64,000 nt of DNA from Sweltsa coloradensis (Eukaryota > Arthropoda > Insecta > Plecoptera > Chloroperlidae): NCBI GenBank assembly GCA_024449915.1, contig JAMZAV010000158.1, positions 558,001 to 622,000 of the forward strand, written 5' to 3'. Shown piece after piece: positions 57,257 to 64,000 of this stretch (position 1 is its first letter; the number at the start of each line of letters is the position of its first letter). Both the position numbers and the translations under genes were made by a program. The notes under the pieces were generated by a model, which was not told the DNA's origin, searched no databases, and saw only the letters and a list, made by a program, of their open reading frames with translations.

Positions 57257-57559
57257 CTCATCCAATATTTCTTCGATTGTACCCAAAAACGTGGCTGGAC
57301 TAAGTTCAAAGATTTCAAAGGTCTTCTCCAATTTTCATCAAGATCGCATATGCCGTTTGCCCGGTAGAGAGCGAACAAACAGACAGAATATATTAAAAAA
57401 TTAAAAAAAACACACCCGAGCTAATTTTTATTTTTTTTTTTGTGGGGGCGGGGGTCAGTGAAATTGAAGTCTTCGCTTCGCCAATAGTCCAATATTGAAA
57501 GGATTTACGAGGTCTGTATATAAGAGGACTCAATCCCTCGATTTCTCATTAACGATTGA

Positions 57560-57662
57560 AAAAACCCTCAGAAAAACCTTCAGACAGTATTTCCAGTCTT
57601 CACGGGACTCAAACCCAGGACCTTCCGGTTCAGAGTCTCCCACTTAAAACTTGAGCCAACAT
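57560..57662 (-). mobile_element. tRNA-derived SINE head
   Basis: The minus strand reads GTTGGCTCAAGTTTTAAGTG (A-box-like), ACTCTGAACCGGAAGGTC (anticodon-arm-like) and CTGGGTTTGAGTCCCGTG (good B box). No stable acceptor stem was found. The following TCTTATATACAGACC side may be the body. Confidence 0.5.
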
Positions 57663-58110
57663 TGTCAGCCTGTACAGTGTACAGTATTAATATAAATGTC
57701 CTACAATTTTTCATAATCGGCCTCTGGAGTACTCTTTTTACAACGCAAGTAAATAACGGAACGAGGTTTGGAAATAGTTGCGAGGGTATTATCAAAGAGT
57801 CGTTGAGTAGGAATCAATGCCAGCATTTGAATTATTGGCTGAAGAAAACAGACAATTCCAGTCATTCCAGTCAGGATTCTGGGTGGACTGCATCTAAACG
57901 ACAATCTCTCAAAATAGTCTTGCCCACATGAGTTGAGGTGTACCTTTAAGGGCAGTGTGGTAAAGGAACCAAACATTCTGTAGCCAGGGTTCGTTCCTAA
58001 ATATGATAATTTTCAGAGCAGATTTCTAGTAGCCTAGTATCAGTGCCAATATAAATTATTTGAAAACTCTGATCGTTCCTGCTAACAAGGTTTGTAAAAA
58101 ATATATTTAA
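57663..58110. other. No gene recognised
   Basis: Unique-looking sequence between SINE-like and Helentron DNA; ORFs on both strands overlap and neither shows a family motif. Confidence 0.45.
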
Positions 58111-58876
58111 CTAGGAAAACGCTAAAGTCCCGCCGCGTTGATGGATGAGCGTAAGTTTTTAGTTTGCGTGGGACCACTTTTCCTTTGCAAGTGCTTTGTG
58201 AATGTATTGTAGGTGATTGTTGTCAAGTTTCCATTGTTACTTGTTATTATAAACCTAAAAAAAACTCATATTAAAACATTTATTTCTATGGATTCTGGCA
58301 AACTTTTTCAACTTTTTCTTTAAAAAGGTACTTCATCACCATAACCTTAATGTCCATGTGAAATATGAACGTTGTAGCCCCACCTGTTTGGTCAGAATCG
58401 GCCCAAATGTGACGAAAATATCGCACTTAAAAGCACATATTAAAACCTTTATTTCTATAGTTTCTGGCTAACTTTTTCTACTTTTTCTTTCAAATGGTAC
58501 TACATCACCATAATCTTAATGTCCATGTGAGATATGAGCGTTGTAGCCCTACCCGTTTGGTCAGAATCGGCCCAAATGAGTCGAAAATATCGCACTAAAA
58601 ATCGAAAAAAATCGTAAACGTACGATATTCGTTAGAAATATTTCTTCGATTGTACCCAAAAACGTGGCACGTCTAAGTTCAGAGATTTCGAAGGTCCCCT
58701 CCAATTTTCATCAAGATCGCATATGCCGTTTGCCCGGAATTGTGCAAACAAACAGACAAAAAAAAAAAAAAAAAAAAACAAAACAAACAAACAAACAAAC
58801 AAAAAAACATTGGAGCTAAATTTTTTGAGGGGTCAGTGAAATTGAAGTCTTCGCTTCGCTCGCTACGCTCATCCAA
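58111..58876 (-). mobile_element. Helentron-like element, family A2, with a duplicated internal block
   Basis: The 3' end CTAGGAAAACGCTAAAGTCC and GCGTTGATGGATGAGCG at 58111; the 5' end CGCTACGCTCATCCAA at 58876. A ~170-bp block (AACCTTAATGTCCATGTGAA, GGTCAGAATCGGCCCAAATG) is present twice in tandem (about 58270-58438 and 58439-58610). It gives the uninterrupted comparison for nested insertions elsewhere. Confidence 0.8.
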
Positions 58877-58939
58877 TTACATTATATTGATAAATATGGC
58901 AAGGGTCACGCTTATTTTTTCATGCACTGATCATTTAGA

Positions 58940-59519
58940 CTAGGCCTCTTTGCAAACGCTTTTTTTAGTCGCGTTGATGGATGAGCTTTTTTGTAAGTTT
59001 TTAGTTTGCGTAGGACCACTTTTCCTTTGCAAGTGCTTTTTGAATGCATATTGTAGCCTTGTAGGTGATTGTTGTCAAGTTTCTATTGCTACTTGTTAAA
59101 CCTTTATTCTATGGACTCGAGCTAACTTTTTCAACTTTTTTAATCAAAAAGCAATACATTACCATCACCTTAATGTCCATGTAAAATATGAACGTTGTAG
59201 CCCACCCTCGGCTCAGAATCGGCTAATTCATGAAAATATCGACTAAAATCGAAAAAAATCGTAAAAGTACGATATTAAATGAGAAATATTTCTTCGATTG
59301 TACCCAAAAACGTGGCAGGTCTAAGTTCAGAAATTTCTAAGGTCCCCTCCAATTTTCATTAAGATCGCATATGCCGTTTGCCCGGTAGAGTGCAAACAAA
59401 CAAGACAGAAAAAAAACAATAAAAATAAAAAAAACAATAAAAACAAAAAACAAAAAAAACATTGGTGCTAAATTTTTTGATGGGTCAGTGAAATTGAAGT
59501 CTTCACTTTGCTCATCCAA
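58940..59519 (-). mobile_element. Helentron-like element, family A2
   Basis: The 3' end CTAGGCCTCTTTGCAAACGC then TAGTCGCGTTGATGGATGAG; the 5' end ACTTTGCTCATCCAA. The interior matches A2 throughout, with AACAAACAAGACAG after the CATTAAGATCGCATATGCCG block. It lies 63 bp from the previous A2 copy in the same orientation. Confidence 0.78.
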
Positions 59520-59623
59520 TTAGCTATGCTGAAAAAACTAGACAGACCAGACATTATCATCAATTTGAAAGTTGCAAATGGTATCAAAAAATTGATTTAA
59601 AAGTATTTTCTCTGAGTTTAATA

Positions 59624-60301
59624 GGGAACTAGCCTTCATTCCAGAACTCAAATATGTTAACACCCTAAAATAAATATTTTTTGTCGTTTGTTTGGTTGTA
59701 ATTATGGTCAATAATTAACAAAGAAAAACTTTTTCTGGTTTCCCGCCAAAAGACAACACGAAAAGTAGTGAGACGTCACTGGGCGTCTACGCAGACTCAA
59801 AGCCAGCATAGCAGACCGCTCCCCGTGCTCCTGTCAGTCGTGTTATCGAATAGATTTCTAGATTAAAAGAAATGCTGCGTTATAAAAGCTACCATAAGGG
59901 CATTTACATTTACGGTTTAAGGAGTCAGCCTTGTCAAAACCCTGTTCATTCATTTTTGTAGCCTACAGGCCAGGCTTACCAGTCGAGATAAATATGAGCG
60001 ACAAGGCGGCCATTTTGAAGCGGCCTACAGTGAGCATGCTGGAAATATGTCAGCGGATCGTACGTCGCGGCCCACAGCGAGCATGCTGGAAACTATGTCA
60101 GCGGATCGTACGTCACGGCCCATCAGCGAGCGTTGGCGCGGGAATTCAAAACCCTATAACTTAGTACGTCCGTAGTTACCACGGATATAATTTAAAAAAA
60201 AATCTTTCAAATTGTGGAAGATTATTTAACTGTGTTCTATAAATATTAAATAATAAAAATAAAAAATATAAAACGTAAATTTGAAAGCAAGGCTAGTTCC
60301 C
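59624..60301. mobile_element. 678-bp TIR element with TA flanks
   Basis: The ends GGGAACTAGCCTT and AAGGCTAGTTCCC are perfect inverted repeats flanked by TA on both sides, as in Tc1/mariner-type insertions. The interior has a GC-rich part with a 47-48-bp tandem repeat (60021-60115: GAGCATGCTGGAAA, GTCAGCGGATCGTACGTC), then a partial third unit. No transposase. Confidence 0.7.
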
Positions 60302-63300
60302 TATTTAGTATTTAGTGCATATTTTGAAAAATATGTCCCATTTATGTAAGGGAAATTAAAATAGAAAGGTAGGCCTATACTGTACAACAAAACAAATTTT
60401 ATTTTCTAAAAATTTCCATTTATTTATACTATGAATAATAATTGTACATAGACACTTAATCAACATTATCGTGTATTGTTTGATTGAACGGGTATAACAT
60501 GCAACTATCTTAGCCACGCAGATGGCACAAGCATCTACTGATATTCACTATACAAACAAACCAAACAACTTAATGACAAACGTACGCACAAACACCACGT
60601 TATCATAATATCTCATATTCATATTAACAAATCACTTTTAAATCTTTGGAATTTGTACATTATATTTCTCAAATGTATTATGCTACATGGCTTTTTTGGC
60701 ACAGAAATGTATTCATACAGTTGTGTGGAAAAAATGAACCAATAGTGGTAGACATATTTTACTATTTCTCTCACACTTATGTTTATCGGAGCAGCGATAA
60801 CTGATCCTCGTTATGCCGATGTTAATTTTACGCAACTAAAAGAAAACTATGGCACCTACAATATGAGCTTCAGCCCATCAATAATCCTCTATATCACATT
60901 TATTTATGATGATAAAATATTGGCAATCGGTATTCTTATAGCATTCAATGCTGTTTTACTTGTTTTTTATTTGGCAGCTTTATCAACTTACGTCCAAAAG
61001 ATATTTTCTGACAATTATCATACTACGTAATTGTCTTTGGATCATTCCTTGGCGCAAGGAAATGGCAACATGGAGAGTTTTATCTTTTGGGAAGATCATT
61101 CTGTCTTGCAGAGCCACTGCCACTCAACTCCACAACATACTTTCTCTTAGCAGGACACTCACTGTCATTTTCAACTGATTAGTCACATTTCTTGTTTAAT
61201 CAACTGTACAACAAAATATTCCACCTGTCTACTGTTCTTTCAATTCACTTAATAGCCAGCCAAGTAATACTTGTTTGTAGCTATCAACCCAATCGATATA
61301 TTACTATTTTGCAAACTCACTGCCATGTGTGTTCATTGTGAATGACACTGCCGCATTACATTGAAGTCAACCACTGCAATCTTGATCCAATTTACAATGA
61401 ATCCAAAAAACCTGTGCAATCCAGTTTTGTTATTAAAGATATAACATAGGCCTACTTAATTTTGGCAGTGGCTGCAAATTGTCAAAAACTGTGTGGAAAT
61501 ATTTGACAGAAATATAAGTGCTAGGTATAGATCAAACTCTCACCATTATTTCAAATTGAATGCTTTCACTTGTTAAGTACTACAATCATATTTAAACCCA
61601 TTTGTCAACATTTAAATTCAGCTATATACAGTATTTTACCTATGAATGTACACAGTGATACAGGGACTGCCAGTAGCACGTGACTCGGCAAACATAATTT
61701 AACATTTTTAGGTTCAGTCTATTGATACAAAAATAAATAATTAAATAAGCATAGGCTAGTGATAAAGATTACTGGCTCTTTAGTTCTTTTTTTGAGGGTA
61801 AGAACTTGACTTATGTATCACTTTCCTGATGGCAGGTTAGTGGTTAACCATTTACGTGATGATGCATTATCAGCTAATATACGAATTACGAAAGATATCC
61901 TAAGGGGCACAGTAGAAGTTGTGGATGCCTCATTTTATAAATGCATTTTACGAACAAAAATAAAATACTATCGGCTCTAATCTCACAATCATATTCTAAT
62001 ACATAAAGTTCATTTACAAAACACTGAATGGATTGCATTATCTTTACACAGATTATTTACAACTCATGCAATGCTTTTATTAGGTACTTTCAAAGTACTG
62101 TACAATAATTTGTTTTGTAGACGTCAATGTTTAATGTTTTGTGTGATGAAGAAGTGGCTATTAAAGAAAGTTGTGATAAAGTCATCTTGACTGACAGATT
62201 CTTGAGCATTTCCATAAATTACACTATAATAATATAGCAAACTGCGCAATACTCACAATACTACAGTTTTACTTACATTTTATTTACAGAACGACATATT
62301 TTAAATATTTCTTATCAAGATTAAAACAAAACAACAACCATGTGAACAATATTAAATGTAGTTAATAAAAAAGTAAACATTTGTTTGAAAAGTAAGAGGA
62401 ACTTTAACTGTAAAAGTTCAACATGGAAAATACTCGTCGATAACACCGTTACATTACAGTCACTGAGAAAACTAAACAATAATAAGACTTTTCTCCAGGT
62501 CAATTACAAACAACACGTATTGTGGGGTGGGGATGATAACAAGCCTGGTGAGATGAAGTACAATGAAGGTTTGTAAACATTAGTCATCCTCCATGGTGAG
62601 ATATTTGACGGTTCGAGAAGGAAGTACACAGGACATAATTGTTTGTACTCTCAAACAACAACAATTTCTCACGCTTTTAAAATTTCCAGCTACAAATTGT
62701 GTCATAGCTACAGAATTATCACAACTGGTCACTAAACACTTTTTATTTATTTTGTATACGAAAAAGAATTTTGAAGTATGTTTGTACTACACAAAAATCA
62801 CCCAAATCACCGTAGTTGGTCACACATTTAACACTTAGCAAGATCACATTAAGTAGTCTTGAAAGCACAAATTCAATACTGATTTTAATATACGTCACTA
62901 GAATAATATATATAGAACATTCAAAATCCACTCAGTAATATTATTTTTGACTGTGGAACTGAGCTGCAGAGCGGTTTGTGGAAAGCCATATTTCAATAAA
63001 TACAATCAAGGTTTTTTACGCCTGTTTGCTAAATGCTCTTCACAATCTTAGGAATTTTATAATGTATTAATATTATTTATAAATTACGGTACAATAATCA
63101 ACAGGAATTTAGGATAATGCATACTTCAGAATCCACAATTTAAGTAACATTTTAAAATGTTATATGGCACATTATTTTAATAAATAATTTTGGCTTTCAT
63201 ATTATTAATCTAGCCAAATACACACTCAACCATAAATAAATGAACATTGTAAAACAATTTTTTTACCAGAAAAAACCTAATTTTCTTACCCGTCATCATC

Positions 63301-64000
63301 ACATGGTGTTGATGATACATGGTAATTATTTCTGGTATTTGTGCTGAACTTGTAGATTATTTATCTCTAAAATACTCCAAAGTTCTTACAGAAATATTGG
63401 GAATGGCTTTTACCCGGAATCAACAAGAACTCAAGTAATTGTTTGACAAAGTGTTGCATTGCAGTGATTGCATGTCCGGCAGTGTCTACAATGATTGAAG
63501 TGAAGGAAAGGTCATTGAAGTTGGTCGCCTATAAACATGTTTCCTTATTAACCTTGCTCTTGTTTTCCTGCCCATTAGAAGCAAACAGGTTTTATAGACT
63601 TGCAAATACCCTCTTCTATCATGAGTTTTACATTCACATTCTGTGCCATGCCAGAATCAGAAAAGGTAATAGATGGTATTTTCTATATTTAAAATAAAGC
63701 TTTTTTGTAAACGTGCAGTATACCAACTAGAAAAATTGATTTGATAATTGTCAACATATTCTGGGCATAACATGGATGTAAACAATTACCACAATGAGAA
63801 TGAATGAGAATGAACAATAGGCTTATGAGAAACAAATACGTGTTTCTACTATGTCTCATCTCTGCTGTGTGTTGTATGGTTTTTTGTTTATATAAAAGTT
63901 TCATTGTAATTTATATATTTTATGATAGGCCTATATTAAATTAATATTCTTGAGATTTACCATACCCTGCTTGAAAAGTTTTCTGTAAGAATCCTTGAGA
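60302..64000. other. AT-rich DNA, no feature recognised
   Basis: No supported exon, RNA gene or element. The longest suggestive ORF, 60779-61030 plus (MFIGAAITDPRYADVNF... then a hydrophobic stretch ILAIGILIAFNAVLLVFYLA), would give one membrane segment, but it has no family match I know and no splice context. The stretch could be intron or a long 3' UTR of a gene beyond the window. Confidence 0.45.

Larger units (their letters stand above)
55359..57492 (-). mobile_element. Helentron-like element, family A2, with two nested A1 copies
   Basis: The 3' end GTAGGCCGCTTCGCGAACGC then TTAGTCGCGTTGATGGATGA at 55359; segments 55359-55613, 56256-56480 and 57257-57492 together reconstruct an A2 element. 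The third segment holds the A2 block CATCAAGATCGCATATGCCG and a G-rich run, ending CTTCGCTTCGCCAATAGTCC. The 5' end is slightly degraded. Confidence 0.72.

Noticed and set aside
60779..61030. 83-codon ORF with a membrane-like segment
   Set aside because: Not recognised as a family, AT-rich composition produces such ORFs readily; only noted inside the unassigned stretch.

Overview
The window is AT-rich nuclear DNA from an animal. Protein-coding sequence is split into short exons with GT/AG junctions, and most of the rest is old, nested transposable elements. The palindrome TAGGCCTA is scattered at very high density, especially around 4.5-6.5 kb. That compositional habit is seen in several marine invertebrates, but the window alone does not fix the phylum.

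Only one host gene can be named: a branched-chain amino-acid aminotransferase (BCAT, PLP fold-type IV) on the minus strand. Five exons are secure: 40577-40786, 39752-39982, 23956-24091, 20648-20818 and 19562-19716. They join in compatible phases and give about 301 residues. A likely first exon at 46847-46894 encodes a short Arg-rich, presequence-like N-terminus and joins in phase. The C-terminal ~60 residues, including the usual CxxC, were not found. The introns are very large (one is 15.7 kb) and filled with transposons.

The dominant content is a superfamily of non-autonomous Helentron-like (Helitron2-type) elements in at least three families. All share an asymmetric terminal inverted repeat, a 3' hairpin of the form AACGC-loop-GCGTT, and a terminal CTAG followed by host T. 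Nested copies leave empty sites inside the window that show insertion without target-site duplication. Families differ in the core of the inverted repeat: A has GGATGAGCG, B has GACGAGTGAG, C has TAAGCGAGC.

Other elements: two hAT elements with perfect 8-bp duplications (42136-45392 and 47352-49014), each with remnants resembling the transposase N-terminus; a third, eroded hAT-like element (7352-9357); a TTAA-flanked piggyBac-like MITE inside a Helentron; large foldback elements (1-2239, 24667-25183, 26420-26825, 33095-33558); an iteron-studded element nested in a hAT (43799-45248); LINE remnants (3.1-3.6, 28.1-29.4, 34.4-34.8, 49.5-51.6 kb) and an intact RNase H ORF of a 5'-truncated LINE (37022-38251); and two retroposon families, all in the sense direction of BCAT.

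Layout: 0-3 kb foldback plus Helentrons; 3-7 kb LINE tail and TAGGCCTA-rich DNA; 7-18.4 kb nested DNA elements; 18.7-47 kb the BCAT gene with transposon-filled introns; 47-49 kb hAT; 49-59.5 kb stacked Helentrons; 59.6-60.3 kb a TA-flanked element; 60.3-64 kb AT-rich DNA with nothing recognised. No functional tRNA or rRNA gene, CRISPR array or prokaryotic feature is present.
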